The position numbers and the translations under genes are program-made. A stretch of 37,609 nucleotides of DNA from Bacteroidota bacterium. GTDB taxonomy: Bacteria > Bacteroidota > Bacteroidia > Chitinophagales > JADIYW01. The DNA lies in NCBI GenBank assembly GCA_020436175.1, contig JAGQYH010000003.1, positions 1 through 37,609 of the forward strand. Direction: 5' to 3'. Under the pieces are notes generated by a model. That model did not search any database, had not been told where the DNA came from, and saw only the letters and a list, made by a program, of their open reading frames with translations. Below are positions 8,845-18,871 of this stretch, one piece after another. The first letter of the stretch is position 1. Each line of letters starts with the position of its first letter.

Positions 8845-8915
8845 TTGGATCAGATCAAATATTCTTCGGCGAAGTTATAAAAATAGAAGACCTCAAACAT
8901 TTAGTTTAAGTTAGA

Positions 8916-9662
8916 TTAATGAATAATTCGCTTCGTTAGCAAATAATGATGACTTAAATAACCATTATTATCTAGGATGCCTTTTTCATTTAGCGTGTTG
9001 ATTTGTACCCAGCCGCTAGCATGTATGATTTGAAGTGTTTCTCCGGTTTTCAGAATGATGCCGACATGGGTAATTTTATCATTAGTGCCTTTATTGAAAA
9101 ACGCCAGATCGCCACTTTGGGCAAAGTCCAGCGAATGAATCAATTTTCCTTCTTCAGCTTGTTGGTAGGCGTCTCTGGGAAGTGAAATGCTATTTAATTG
9201 ATAAACCATTTGTGATAAACCGGAACAATCAATGCCAAAAGGAGTTCTACCTCCCCATAAGTACGGTGCATTAATATATTTTTTTGCGTTATTGATCAAT
9301 TGCGATAAATCGAGGCTTTTGCTTCTAATTTTAATCTTCTTTTTTCGAAGTAAATCTTCAATATTTTGGTCTTTTAGATCATCCTTACTAAGTAAACTTC
9401 CCAAGGGGATATAAGAGCCATTGATCTCAAGCACGCGGGAATTGACAATGTAGGAAGTATTTTCTACATTTATATTAAGTGCAATTTGTTTTTTATCTAC
9501 CCAACCTCTATAGTTATCGTTGATACACTTAACAACATACCAATTCCCCTTTTCTTCTTCAATAACCACTTGTTCTCCATATAGCAATTGGCTTACTTGT
9601 TCCGAAGCATCTGAGGGTTGTTTTCTAAGAGGAACAATTGATAATCGACAAATTCCATTCAT
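8916..9662 (-). CDS. NlpC/P60 (C40) peptidase with N-terminal SH3-like region
   Basis: This 248-residue protein has an SH3-like N-terminal region: LYGEQVVIEEEKGNWYVVK (27-45) and YRGWVDKKQI. The C-terminal C40 hydrolase starts at about 122. The catalytic set is Cys146 in GIDCSGLSQ, His199 in KITHVGII and His214 in IIHAS. GDLAFFN before the His and YLWGGRTPFG before the Cys complete the family pattern. Relatives cut the gamma-D-Glu-diamino acid bond of peptide stems. No signal peptide is visible, so it may act on recycled muropeptides in the cytoplasm, as YkfC-type enzymes do, or use another export route. It is divergent from the PKD protein gene, which shares its upstream region. Confidence 0.9.
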   Translation of the reverse strand: MNGICRLSIVPLRKQPSDASEQVSQLLYGEQVVIEEEKGNWYVVKCINDNYRGWVDKKQIALNINVENTSYIVNSRVLEINGSYIPLGSLLSKDDLKDQNIEDLLRKKKIKIRSKSLDLSQLINNAKKYINAPYLWGGRTPFGIDCSGLSQMVYQLNSISLPRDAYQQAEEGKLIHSLDFAQSGDLAFFNKGTNDKITHVGIILKTGETLQIIHASGWVQINTLNEKGILDNNGYLSHHYLLTKRIIH

Positions 9663-9835
9663 TTAGTGGTTAGGTTTAATATGATTTAATTCAATGATTT
9701 TCTGCAAATTAACAATTGTAGTATAATTTTTTTTAAATGAAATAAGTGGTGGGGCAACGACGTTAAAAAATGTTAGGTATTATAATGGTAAAGAAGATAG
9801 TTATTACTATTTTTACAAACTTTGACAAAAGGGAC

Positions 9836-12800
9836 ATGAACAAAACTTCTATATTAACAGATATTAGAGCTTATTTAGTATTGATTATTGTTATGGCAAT
9901 GAGTAGTATTGCTGTAGGTCAAAATGCAAGTTTTTCAGTTAATCCAAGTCAAGGCTGTGCTCCTTTACAAGTACAATGTACTGATTTGTCCACAGGAGCG
10001 ACTCAATGGGCGTGGTCTATAACAGGTACCGGAACGCCACCATCAGGAAGTTCAGATCCTAATCCAGGTTTTACCTTTGTTAATCCCGGTACTTATACCA
10101 TTACATTAACGATCAATGGAGGGGCTAGTTCATTTTCGCAAAATGTTACCGTATTTAAACTACCTCAACCCAATTTTATTGCGAGTCCGAGAAATGGTTG
10201 TGCGCCTTTAAATGTACAGTTTACTGATCAAACCGTATTGGGAGATGCGCCGATTGTATCTTGGGAATGGGATTTAGGCGAACCTCCTACTCAAACTGTT
10301 CAAAATCCTGCAATTACTTATGCCCAAAACAATACAGTAGATATCGTGTTAGTAGTAACGGATGCCAATGGATGTTCAAAATTTATAAGAAAAGATGATT
10401 ATATCGCTGTTGACAAACCGCCGGTGCCTAATTTTACCGTAAGTCCTTCCGGTAGTTGTACCGTGCCATTTACACCTACTATTACTAATACTACTCCGGT
10501 AAATCAAGCCGGTTTAACTTATAACTGGACATTTCCGGGAGCAGGTGTGTCACCTTCGACAGCTAATACTCAAAATCCGCCTGCAGTAACATATACCCAA
10601 AATGGGACTTATGATATTAGTTTATCCATTAATGATAATGGTTGTGTTGATGATACTACTATTGTTGGAGCGGTTGTGATTGATCAATTAACTACTGATT
10701 TTAATATAAGCAATAGCACACCATGTCAAGGTGAGATGATTACATTAACAGATAATTCTTCTATTGGTGGATTAGTTTATCAGTGGTATTCTAATGGTAA
10801 TTTGGTTGGAACCAATTCTGCAATATATAGTACCTCTTATTCAACTACAGGAGCCAAAAATGTTTGTTTGGTAAGTTCCACCATAGATGGAATTTGTCGC
10901 GATTCAATTTGTAAAACAATAACTGTTCAACCTGGGCCAACTGTGGATTTTTCAGCGGATAACACTTTATCCTGCGGAGTGCCATTTACTGTTAATTTTA
11001 CATCGGCCACAACAAACGCAGTATCTTATATGTGGACAGTTACACCTACTGCGGGGGTATCTCCATCTGCTACCAGTACTGCAGTAAATCCATCATTTAC
11101 ATTTAACAATGCTGGGGATTATACCGTTAGTCTAACAGCGACATCTGCTAGTGGTTGTACTAGAACTGTTACAAAGAATAATTTTGTTAAAATCAACGAT
11201 AATATTAATGTTAATGTAACGTCAAATGTTCAAGATAACGAAGGTTGTGCTCCATTGGATATTATTTTTGATGTCAGTGCCAATTTACCCGCAGGTACAA
11301 CTATAACAAGTGTATCTTGGGATCTGCCGGGAGGAAGTCCTTCCAGTGGAGTTGGATCGCCAACATCGATAGCTACTACATATAACAGTTTTGGAGATTA
11401 TGTTGCCACGGCAACGGTAAATTTTAGTGGAGGATGTTCGCAATCATCGGATTTCTTGGCTGTTGAGGTTGGAGATAAGCCAGATTTGACAATGTCAGTT
11501 ACACCTAACAATATTTGCATCAATGAATCTGTAGCGGGAACTGCTACAAGTAATATTCCAGGAACACAATTTGATTGGTATTTTGAATCACCCGGTGGAT
11601 ATTTTAATGGCGGAGTAGGAACAAGTTCAAATGTTACTTATAATTATGAGGATGAATGGGCTCAACCTTTTGAGGTATTGTTGGTAGGTGATGTTAATGG
11701 ATGTAAAGATACAGTAGCTACCGATGTAATTGTAAATCCACCTGCCGCTAAGTTTAGCTTTAAACCAGTTTGTGGTGAACCTACCAAGATTAGGTTAATC
11801 CCTGACAAGATCCAAGGGCAGTTTGCTGATAATATTGTCTGGAATTTGGTTTATGGTCCAGGATCTCCGGCTGTATTGGGAACATTTAACAATATTAATA
11901 ATGCGGAAATAGTAGTTGATTTAGGTTCCATAGATGTTTTTCAAATTCAATTGGTGGTAAGCAGTGCTTTTACCGGTTGTACGGATTCTGTACGAAATAC
12001 AATAGATTTAAGTAATATTAGTGGAAATGCAACAGTTAATCCAAGCGAAATTTGCCCCGGTGAAAGTGTATCTTTTTATGACAATACGCCGGGAGTAGTG
12101 GCTTGGAAGTGGTATTTCGGCGATGGTGATTCGACAGACTTTTTTGGATCCCCACAGACCATTAACCATGTTTATACCAGTTCTGGAACTTATACCGCAA
12201 CTTTAAGAACAAGAGATAACTCTACTCCGGCTTGTGTACAGTTGACGCAATATACCATTACTGTTGGTGGTGGTGTCGCTGATCTAGATGGTATCTTAGG
12301 CTCTTGTACCACACCGTTTACACCAACATTAAATGCGACTATGTTGTCTACTAACGGAGGAACTAATGTGATTGCTGATGCCAATTGGCTGATACAAACT
12401 GATGGGGGAGGTGTTCAGGCCTTTAACAATACGCTTAATCCAACACCTCCGCCATATAATTCTTCCGGACAGTATACTGTACAATTAACTACTTTTGATG
12501 CCATCGGCTGTTCCGATGATACTACAGCTACGCTTATAGTAGGAGGAGCTATTGCACGTTTTAGTAGTGATAAAACAAATATTTGTCCTGGCGAACAAGT
12601 GAATTTTAACAATTTAAGCTTAGGTGGAAATTTAACATATGATTGGAGCTTTTCAGGTGGTACTCCAGCTAGTTCTACAGATGAAAATCCGGTAGTAACT
12701 TATGGTACAGCTGGTAATTATAATGTTACATTAACAGTTACCAGTACAGTAAATGGAGCTACTTGTAGTGATGATACAACCGCTAATTTCTACATTACAG

Positions 12801-14635
12801 TAACCGGTTCCGGCTTTGATTTTATGGTAGATAAGGATAGTGCCAACTGTCCAACACTTACTTCCAATTTTACAATGATTCCTCAACCGGCTCCCGGTCA
12901 ATTGAATTATATCAAATGGTACTATGAGTTAGATACTGATGAACCTGGATATTCCGGGGATGAATTGGTTGGTTTTGCTAACGGCACCAATATATATACT
13001 GCTGGTAGTCCTCATGATGGATATTGGGATGTGGCTCTGGTAGTGGATGGAACACTATGTAGAGATAGTATCTATAAAAAGGATTTTATTTTTATTGGCG
13101 GACAAGCGGGAAGGTTTACTTTTGATCCGGATACCATTTGTGCTCCTGATGATGTATTGTTTAGTCAGGTAAATGTTGTAAGAACTGACTCAATTTTTTG
13201 GGACTTTGGCGATGGACAAACTTTAAATGATGTTGTTTCTACAGATAATATTTTAGTGACTTATGATGATCCAGGTGTGTATAAGCCTTTGATTCTTTTA
13301 AAGGCTGAAAATTGTCCACCGGTAGAAGTGGAGATTGGAAGAAGTGTATATGTAAGTAGGTTAAAAGCCGGGGCAATTGTGGATCGAGACTACCTTTGCG
13401 ATCTAGGGCAAATAATGTTTGCTGACAGTTCGATAATAGATTCTGCACAAACGACTGGAGATTTTGTGGCAGGTGTGCTATGGAATTTTGGAGATGGTAC
13501 CTCTAGTACACAAACTAATCCTACCCACGATTATGACGGATCAATTACCGGTAATTTAACGATTAATTACGAAGTAACTACCGATTTTGGTTGTACTGAT
13601 GATACAAGCTTTATTATAAAAATATTTGAAACACCTACCGGATCTATTGGTCCCGGGAAATCTATTTGTATAGGTGATAATGTACAGTTATCTGCCTCCG
13701 GTGCCAGTAATTATTTATGGTCGCCAAGTAATATCATCATCAACAGTACAAGTGCCACTCCAACGGTTTTACCATCTGATACTACTGTTTTTCAAGTAGT
13801 GATGTATAATGATACGATAGTTTGTGCAGATACACTTACCGTCCAAGTGGATGTAATGAAGGAAATACAAGGCTTAGTAGGTCCGGATGCACAAATTTGT
13901 GCAGGTGAAACAGTAGAATTGTTGGCAGAAGCAACTGAATTCCCGCAAGACGGAACCATTGATTATACCTGGACACCGGCGGCGGGATTATCTAATCCTA
14001 ATATTCCTAACCCGATTGCTTCACCCAATAGTACAACGGTCTATTCCGTTACCATTTCAAGTGGTCTTTGTGCGCCGGAACAAGCAAATGTTACTATTGA
14101 AGTATCCGGAGCACCTTTCGTTGATGCCGGTGAAGACCAAGTGGTAGTTTCCGGTACGCAAGTGGATTTAACTGCATTTTCTCCAAGTATAGTAACCTAT
14201 AACTGGTTTGATAGTGAGGGTAATTTTATTGATAATACACAATCTATAACAACTGATCCAATAACTGAAACATCCACATTTTTTGTTGAGGTAGGTAATG
14301 GTGGATGTAGGGCAATTGATTCTGTAGTGTTATTAATATTGGAAGACTGTTCAAGAGGGATCGCTACTGTACCCAATGTCTTTACACCTAATAATGATGG
14401 TGTAAACGACCTATTGAAGATTACGCCGGGATTAGGTATTGCTGAAGTGTCAACATTTAAAATATTTAACCGGTGGGGAGAAATTGTATTTGAAGCAGAT
14501 ACGGAAACGGCTGCGTGGGATGGTACTCAAAACGGTAAAGAATTGGATCCCGGTGTATATGTTTATTATATGGAATTGGTTTGCACCAATCTCGAACGAT
14601 CAATACGAAAAGGAAATATTACATTGCTAAAATGA
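9836..14635 (+). CDS. Giant PKD-repeat adhesin-like protein with type B T9SS C-terminal sorting domain
   Basis: The ATG at 9836 gives an ordinary signal peptide, about 28 residues ending near SSIAVGQ. An in-frame ATG at 9770 would add 22 residues ahead of it and is less likely. The mature part is a chain of about ten or more PKD/Ig-like domains, seen as repeats of the type NPSQGCAPLQVQCTD then WAWSITG, NPGFTFVNPGTYTITLT; many carry paired cysteines. Near the C-terminus VPNVFTPNNDGVNDLLKI, then FKIFNRWGEIVFE and WDGTQNGKELDPGVYVY, form the gliding-motility-associated type B sorting domain. The protein should be exported by T9SS and displayed or released, probably for adhesion. The PorP/SprF gene directly after it is its usual partner. 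Confidence 0.93.
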   Translation: MNKTSILTDIRAYLVLIIVMAMSSIAVGQNASFSVNPSQGCAPLQVQCTDLSTGATQWAWSITGTGTPPSGSSDPNPGFTFVNPGTYTITLTINGGASSFSQNVTVFKLPQPNFIASPRNGCAPLNVQFTDQTVLGDAPIVSWEWDLGEPPTQTVQNPAITYAQNNTVDIVLVVTDANGCSKFIRKDDYIAVDKPPVPNFTVSPSGSCTVPFTPTITNTTPVNQAGLTYNWTFPGAGVSPSTANTQNPPAVTYTQNGTYDISLSINDNGCVDDTTIVGAVVIDQLTTDFNISNSTPCQGEMITLTDNSSIGGLVYQWYSNGNLVGTNSAIYSTSYSTTGAKNVCLVSSTIDGICRDSICKTITVQPGPTVDFSADNTLSCGVPFTVNFTSATTNAVSYMWTVTPTAGVSPSATSTAVNPSFTFNNAGDYTVSLTATSASGCTRTVTKNNFVKINDNINVNVTSNVQDNEGCAPLDIIFDVSANLPAGTTITSVSWDLPGGSPSSGVGSPTSIATTYNSFGDYVATATVNFSGGCSQSSDFLAVEVGDKPDLTMSVTPNNICINESVAGTATSNIPGTQFDWYFESPGGYFNGGVGTSSNVTYNYEDEWAQPFEVLLVGDVNGCKDTVATDVIVNPPAAKFSFKPVCGEPTKIRLIPDKIQGQFADNIVWNLVYGPGSPAVLGTFNNINNAEIVVDLGSIDVFQIQLVVSSAFTGCTDSVRNTIDLSNISGNATVNPSEICPGESVSFYDNTPGVVAWKWYFGDGDSTDFFGSPQTINHVYTSSGTYTATLRTRDNSTPACVQLTQYTITVGGGVADLDGILGSCTTPFTPTLNATMLSTNGGTNVIADANWLIQTDGGGVQAFNNTLNPTPPPYNSSGQYTVQLTTFDAIGCSDDTTATLIVGGAIARFSSDKTNICPGEQVNFNNLSLGGNLTYDWSFSGGTPASSTDENPVVTYGTAGNYNVTLTVTSTVNGATCSDDTTANFYITVTGSGFDFMVDKDSANCPTLTSNFTMIPQPAPGQLNYIKWYYELDTDEPGYSGDELVGFANGTNIYTAGSPHDGYWDVALVVDGTLCRDSIYKKDFIFIGGQAGRFTFDPDTICAPDDVLFSQVNVVRTDSIFWDFGDGQTLNDVVSTDNILVTYDDPGVYKPLILLKAENCPPVEVEIGRSVYVSRLKAGAIVDRDYLCDLGQIMFADSSIIDSAQTTGDFVAGVLWNFGDGTSSTQTNPTHDYDGSITGNLTINYEVTTDFGCTDDTSFIIKIFETPTGSIGPGKSICIGDNVQLSASGASNYLWSPSNIIINSTSATPTVLPSDTTVFQVVMYNDTIVCADTLTVQVDVMKEIQGLVGPDAQICAGETVELLAEATEFPQDGTIDYTWTPAAGLSNPNIPNPIASPNSTTVYSVTISSGLCAPEQANVTIEVSGAPFVDAGEDQVVVSGTQVDLTAFSPSIVTYNWFDSEGNFIDNTQSITTDPITETSTFFVEVGNGGCRAIDSVVLLILEDCSRGIATVPNVFTPNNDGVNDLLKITPGLGIAEVSTFKIFNRWGEIVFEADTETAAWDGTQNGKELDPGVYVYYMELVCTNLERSIRKGNITLLK

Positions 14636-14657
14636 TCTGAAGAAAATTATTTTGTAG

Positions 14658-15656
14658 ATGAAAAGAAGTGTTCTAGTTGTGATGATAATGTTGAGTTTTA
14701 CTTTAAGTAAAGCTCAAGATGTGCATTTTAGTCATTTTTTTTCTATGCCAATATTTCAAAACCCTGCTTTTACTGGATATATGGATGGTGATGTTCGTGT
14801 TGCCGCCGACTTTAGAATGCAATGGGAAACATTTGGCAATGGATTCGGTAATGCTTTTCGTACAGCCGCAGTTTCGGCTGATTTCGGATTATTAAGAAAT
14901 CAAATGGGAGGATCAACGCTTGGAGTAGGTGCTACATTTATTAATGATGCCGCCGGTGACTTAGCACTTAAAACCAATCAAGCAGGTTTGGCTGTTTCCT
15001 ATGTGATTGCATTGGATCAGAATAAATCGAACTATCTGGGAGTAGGATTTCATGGAAGTTTTAGTCAAAGATCAATTGATTTTACTAATGCTCAATTTCC
15101 GGATCAAGTGGAAACAGATTTACTTGAAAACTATAACTATTTTAATCTTGCGGCAGGTTTACTATGGTTTTATCAACCTACTGATGATGTAAATTTCTAT
15201 TTGGGTGGTGCATTGTTTAATATATTTCAACCAAACGTTTCATTTTTTGCAGGAGAGAATATAGAGCTGGATAGAAGATATACAGCTCAATTTGGTAGTA
15301 GATTTAATGTGTCTAACAGAGTTAGTTTTGTGCCGAGCATATTGTTTCAAAAACAGGGGCCTTCACAAGAGTTGATTTTTGGTACTTTTTTCAAGTATAA
15401 ATTCGGCAATCAATTTAAGACCAGTGAAGCTATCAATTTTCAATTGGGTGCTTTTTATAGATTTGCTGATGCCATCATTCCTGTAGTGAGGTTAGATTAT
15501 AAACCGGTAAGCTTTGTTTTTAGTTACGATGTCAATTTATCTAAATTAACAGCTGCATCCAAAGGGGAAGGTGGAGCGGAAATATCAATAACCTATACCG
15601 GTCGTATTTTCCCTGAATCCAATAAGTATAAATCTATTAAGTGTCCAATTCTATAA
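14658..15656 (+). CDS. PorP/SprF-family T9SS outer-membrane protein
   Basis: This 332-residue beta-barrel-like protein has a signal peptide (MKRSVLVVMIMLSFTLSKAQ) and the family start DVHFSHFFSMPIFQNPAFTG. The N-P-A-F/TG motif and alternating amphipathic strands up to the end match PorP/SprF. These proteins act as outer-membrane anchors or docking partners for type B CTD cargo. It follows the PKD cargo gene by 22 bases, as is standard for such pairs. It is likely dedicated to that cargo rather than being the housekeeping PorP. Confidence 0.9.
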   Translation: MKRSVLVVMIMLSFTLSKAQDVHFSHFFSMPIFQNPAFTGYMDGDVRVAADFRMQWETFGNGFGNAFRTAAVSADFGLLRNQMGGSTLGVGATFINDAAGDLALKTNQAGLAVSYVIALDQNKSNYLGVGFHGSFSQRSIDFTNAQFPDQVETDLLENYNYFNLAAGLLWFYQPTDDVNFYLGGALFNIFQPNVSFFAGENIELDRRYTAQFGSRFNVSNRVSFVPSILFQKQGPSQELIFGTFFKYKFGNQFKTSEAINFQLGAFYRFADAIIPVVRLDYKPVSFVFSYDVNLSKLTAASKGEGGAEISITYTGRIFPESNKYKSIKCPIL

Positions 15657-16738
15657 GGCTTTTGTTTAAAACAATTACAATAGATGTATGCACTAAATTA
15701 ATCTTTACACTTTGTGTAATCTTTCTGACTTTTGCCTGCCAACCGAAAAGGGCAAACACATCCGCTAGCTATATATTTTTTAATGGAAATACCATGGGCA
15801 CTTCCTATTCCATTAAAGCAGCAACTAATCAGTTAGATTTAAAGTATAAGGTAGATTCATTGTTGAATAGCTTTAACTCAATTTTTTCCACTTATGACAC
15901 ATTAAGTCTTATCAGTAAGATTAATGGATCAATAGAGGATTCGGTTTGTATACGGGATAATGATAGCTTATTTTTAAATACATTGAACCTCGCAAAGTAT
16001 GTTTGGAATAATACCAATGGTTATTTTGATCCAACGGTAATGCCATTAGTAAAATATTGGGGTTTTGGGCCTCATCCGACATTGCTAACAAAGGTTAATC
16101 AGTATGACATTGATTCCATTCTGACAAGGATCGGGTTAGATAAACTAATATGGAAATGGCAGGATGGTCAGTTGTGTTTTGTTAAAAATCAGCAGAAATT
16201 ATTGATCGATTTGAATGCCATTGCAAAGGGCAAAGGAGTAGATGTTATAGCTGCTTATTTTAATCAACTTCATATCAAAGATTACATGATTGAGATTGGC
16301 GGTGAAGTAAGGGTAAAAGGTAAGAACAATGAAGATCAGTATTGGAAAATAGGTATTGACAAACCCATCAATACGAAAAATTTGGCTGATCGACAAAATC
16401 AAGCCATCATTCAATTGAAAGATGAGGCAATTGCCTCATCCGGTAACTACCGTAATTTTCATGAAGTAGATGGAAAGATCGTTGGACATACCATTAATCC
16501 CATTTCCGGTTATGCCGAGATCAATGATTTGTTAGGCGTAAGTGTTATTGCTGAAGGCTGTGCTATTGCTGATGCGTATGCCACTGGATTTATGGCAATG
16601 GGATACGAAAAAGCCTATGCTGTAGCAAGTAAAATTGAGGGTATAAAAGTCTTATTTATAAAATTAGGTGGCGACGGTGAATCTATTGAATTGGTTGGGA
16701 CAAATAATTTTGAGTCGAATATTGTAACCCAAAATTAA
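15641..16738 (+). CDS. apbE: ApbE-type FAD:protein FMN transferase lipoprotein
   Basis: This 365-residue protein has a lipoprotein signal ending LTFAC, which would lipidate the Cys. ApbE features follow in order: NTMGTSYSIKA, STYDTLSLISKIN, GYFDPTVMPLVKYWGFG, LLIDLNAIAKGKGVDVIA, IEIGGEVRVKG, AIASSGNYRNF, and the C-terminal GCAIADAYATGFMAMG. ApbE attaches FMN covalently to Thr/Ser of NqrB/NqrC, RnfG and related proteins in the periplasm. The likely start is GTG 15641, overlapping the PorP/SprF gene by 16 bases; TTG 15662 would avoid overlap. No ATG lies upstream of the signal peptide. A convergent cysteine-rich NqrM-like gene touches its 3' end, pointing to Na+-NQR as the target. Confidence 0.9.
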   Translation: MSNSIRLLFKTITIDVCTKLIFTLCVIFLTFACQPKRANTSASYIFFNGNTMGTSYSIKAATNQLDLKYKVDSLLNSFNSIFSTYDTLSLISKINGSIEDSVCIRDNDSLFLNTLNLAKYVWNNTNGYFDPTVMPLVKYWGFGPHPTLLTKVNQYDIDSILTRIGLDKLIWKWQDGQLCFVKNQQKLLIDLNAIAKGKGVDVIAAYFNQLHIKDYMIEIGGEVRVKGKNNEDQYWKIGIDKPINTKNLADRQNQAIIQLKDEAIASSGNYRNFHEVDGKIVGHTINPISGYAEINDLLGVSVIAEGCAIADAYATGFMAMGYEKAYAVASKIEGIKVLFIKLGGDGESIELVGTNNFESNIVTQN

Positions 16739-16926
16739 TTACTCTTGCATTCCTCTTCCGGCTTTGCTCCGCAAACAGTACATTCACCTATTTCATTTTT
16801 TAACATTGGATTATTGGTGGCGCAGGTTCCTCTGAATTCACCACCTTTAACAAAAATCAAGCGAAGAGCGATTCCTGCAAATGCTAATCCAATAATAACT
16901 ATCGTTGCTAATAATACTTGTACCAT
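16735..16926 (-). CDS. Small cysteine-rich membrane protein, NqrM-like
   Basis: This 63-residue protein is one N-terminal membrane helix (about 3-25) and a short soluble tail with four cysteines. These are FRGTCATNN, then ECTVCG, then EEECKSN at the end. The layout of one helix, a G-x-C just after it and a C-terminal Cys cluster matches NqrM, the proteobacterial factor thought to deliver iron to the NqrD/NqrE centre. The sequence outside the cysteines is different, so homology is inferred and not shown. The gene overlaps the 3' end of apbE by 4 bases in convergent orientation. Bacteroidota genomes often carry a comparable small protein near apbE and nqr genes. Confidence 0.7.
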   Translation of the reverse strand: MVQVLLATIVIIGLAFAGIALRLIFVKGGEFRGTCATNNPMLKNEIGECTVCGAKPEEECKSN

Positions 16927-16953
16927 AATTCACAAAAATAACGTATTTAATAA

Positions 16954-17706
16954 CTAATTGGTTCTGAAATAATCGTCAGCAGCCAAAATTTCATTTTTCA
17001 TACAATTAAAGCAATGTTCTTTTAACTTTTCTGCAGAACCATCGAAATTGTTTGGATCCATAGGTGGTAAGTAATGCAATTCCGCTGCTCTGGGTTTTAT
17101 AATTAATGATTTCCCAAAGCCCAAAGATCTGGAATTGATAGCTACCACGGGTAAAATTTTAATTCCTGATTCAATTGACAATCGGAATGCACCAAGATTA
17201 AAATTGTTCAAAGGTAAATTACTGTTGTTCCTGCTTCCTTCGGGAAATATTAAAAGTGAATCACCTTTCAGCAACGCATTTTTTAAAGCAAAATAGGCTG
17301 AATTCCTACTCTTTTTTGCGCCTCTGTCAACAGTAACGGCCGTCATACCAAATAACCAGCCTAAAATTGGAATTTTTAATGTCTCTTTCTTGATTAGTGG
17401 CTTTCCCGGTATGTTTAAACAACTATTGACAAGAAAGATGTCAGTCAAATTCACATGGTTCATCACTACAATATAATTTTCTTTCCTATCTGCTCTTTCT
17501 CGATGTTTAACATGGAATTTTATGCCTACCATTCTTGACCAAATTGAAATAACAATTCTATTGACTGCGTAAACAGCTTTCATTTGAGATGGATACTTTA
17601 CAAATATCCGAATCATGCAGTAAGCCAATAGTGCAGGAACCAAAAGAATAGTTAGAAGTAGATAGGCATATATGGTATAAAATTTATACTTCATGAATAC
17701 ACTCAA
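16954..17706 (-). CDS. PlsC-like 1-acyl-sn-glycerol-3-phosphate acyltransferase
   Basis: This 250-residue protein has an N-terminal membrane anchor (residues 9-35) and a classic LPLAT core. The catalytic HX4D is NHVNLTD (His84, Asp89), and the substrate motif FPEGSRNN lies near 154. ILPVVAINSRSLG and the KPRAAELHYLPPMD segment complete the fold. It likely makes phosphatidic acid from lysophosphatidic acid at the inner membrane. The start at 17706 gives MSVFMKYKF; Met5 is a possible alternative. It sits 27 bases upstream of the NqrM-like gene on the same strand and could be co-transcribed with it. Confidence 0.88.
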   Translation of the reverse strand: MSVFMKYKFYTIYAYLLLTILLVPALLAYCMIRIFVKYPSQMKAVYAVNRIVISIWSRMVGIKFHVKHRERADRKENYIVVMNHVNLTDIFLVNSCLNIPGKPLIKKETLKIPILGWLFGMTAVTVDRGAKKSRNSAYFALKNALLKGDSLLIFPEGSRNNSNLPLNNFNLGAFRLSIESGIKILPVVAINSRSLGFGKSLIIKPRAAELHYLPPMDPNNFDGSAEKLKEHCFNCMKNEILAADDYFRTN

Positions 17707-17842
17707 TTAGTATTTAAGTAATAAAACAGAATTCTATTCAAATGGTTTAACCAGGAATAACAACCAATGTTTACAAATCATTACCTAATTGTAGAAATTC
17801 TAAGGGATTTGTGTTATTTTAGGCAAGTAATTTTATAGGGAA

Positions 17843-18787
17843 ATGGCAAGTTTACAAAGTTCTGTGGTGAATGTAATTGCAAGAACCATTCGAAGTAGTT
17901 TTTTTATTCATAAAGCTGAAACTTTTACCCAACGGAAAAGTTTTGAAAGGATTTCAGTATTTACTAAGTATCCAAGATTTGTAAAGTCCGAAAAACATAC
18001 CATTGCCGGATTAACGGCTATGAGCTTTTATCCAAAACAACTTAATGATAAGCGAGTAATTCTTTATCTCCATGGAGGAGCATATTGTACCGGTTCGGTA
18101 AAGACACATAAAGCCTTAATAGCAAGAATTGCCAGAGCATCTAAATGTAGAGCCATCGGGATTAACTACCGTTTAGCACCTGATCATCCCTATCCGGCGG
18201 CATTGGAAGATGCTTTAAAAGTTTATGAAGACTTGATGGATCAAGGATATGAAAATATATTTTTGGCGGGTGATTCTGCCGGTGGTGGATTGGCATTAGC
18301 GTTGATGTTGAAACTAAAGGACAACAGAAAAAAGTTGCCAAAAGGTGCGGTATTGATCAGCCCATGGACAGATCTTGCGATGACAGGAGAAAGTATAAGA
18401 ACCAAAGTCTATAACGATCCATTGATAGATCCTAAGGTGCTAAATTATTTTGCCGGCTTGTATATTGGTGAGGATTCACCTACTAATCCTTATATATCAC
18501 CTTTGTATGGCGACCTCAGCAATTTACCTCCTATATTAATTCAAGTAGGCGGTAATGAGGTTATTTTGGATGATTCTACTCGACTAGCTAAAAAGTTGAA
18601 AAAGAACGGGTGTGAAGTTGAATTAGAAGTGTGGCAGAAAATGTTTCATGTTTGGCATTACCTGGGAGGGATCTTACCTGAATCGAAAGATGCCATCAAT
18701 AGTATCGGAAGTTTTGTCCAAGATGTTTATCAATCCGAAGCAGCTCATGAAGGGCAGATAGAGGGGATTCAATTGGAGTTGGCCTAA
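17843..18787 (+). CDS. HSL-family alpha/beta hydrolase (esterase/lipase)
   Basis: This 314-residue protein has the hormone-sensitive-lipase pattern. The oxyanion motif HGGAYCTG begins at His77, YRLAPDHPYPAALED follows near 109, and the nucleophile elbow is GDSAGG with Ser145. The acid lies in GGNEVILDD (Asp243 or Glu239) and the catalytic histidine is probably His269 in KMFHVW. Such enzymes split short-chain acyl esters. No signal peptide is present, so it acts in the cytoplasm. It is divergent from the PlsC gene; the physiological substrate is unknown. Confidence 0.9.
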   Translation: MASLQSSVVNVIARTIRSSFFIHKAETFTQRKSFERISVFTKYPRFVKSEKHTIAGLTAMSFYPKQLNDKRVILYLHGGAYCTGSVKTHKALIARIARASKCRAIGINYRLAPDHPYPAALEDALKVYEDLMDQGYENIFLAGDSAGGGLALALMLKLKDNRKKLPKGAVLISPWTDLAMTGESIRTKVYNDPLIDPKVLNYFAGLYIGEDSPTNPYISPLYGDLSNLPPILIQVGGNEVILDDSTRLAKKLKKNGCEVELEVWQKMFHVWHYLGGILPESKDAINSIGSFVQDVYQSEAAHEGQIEGIQLELA

Positions 18788-18856
18788 AATGATTTTCTTA
18801 GTATTATCTTAACTTGCTTTAGACTTGAACTGTGGTTTACAGCTCAAAGCTTCTCT

Positions 18857-18864
18857 TATATTTG
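18857..18864 (+). promoter_or_regulatory. Candidate -7 element (TATATTTG) for metX
   Basis: TATATTTG matches the Bacteroidota -7 consensus TAnnTTTG exactly, but no good TTTG lies 19 bases upstream. If real, transcription would begin almost at the GTG at 18872, giving a nearly leaderless message. An in-frame stop just upstream excludes an earlier start. Confidence 0.35.
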
Positions 18865-18871
18865 CTAGATC

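Noticed and set aside
12190-13448. Several 60-70 residue - strand frames inside the PKD protein gene
   Set aside because: The + strand frame has an unbroken repeat and sorting-domain structure; the opposite frames are by-products of its composition.
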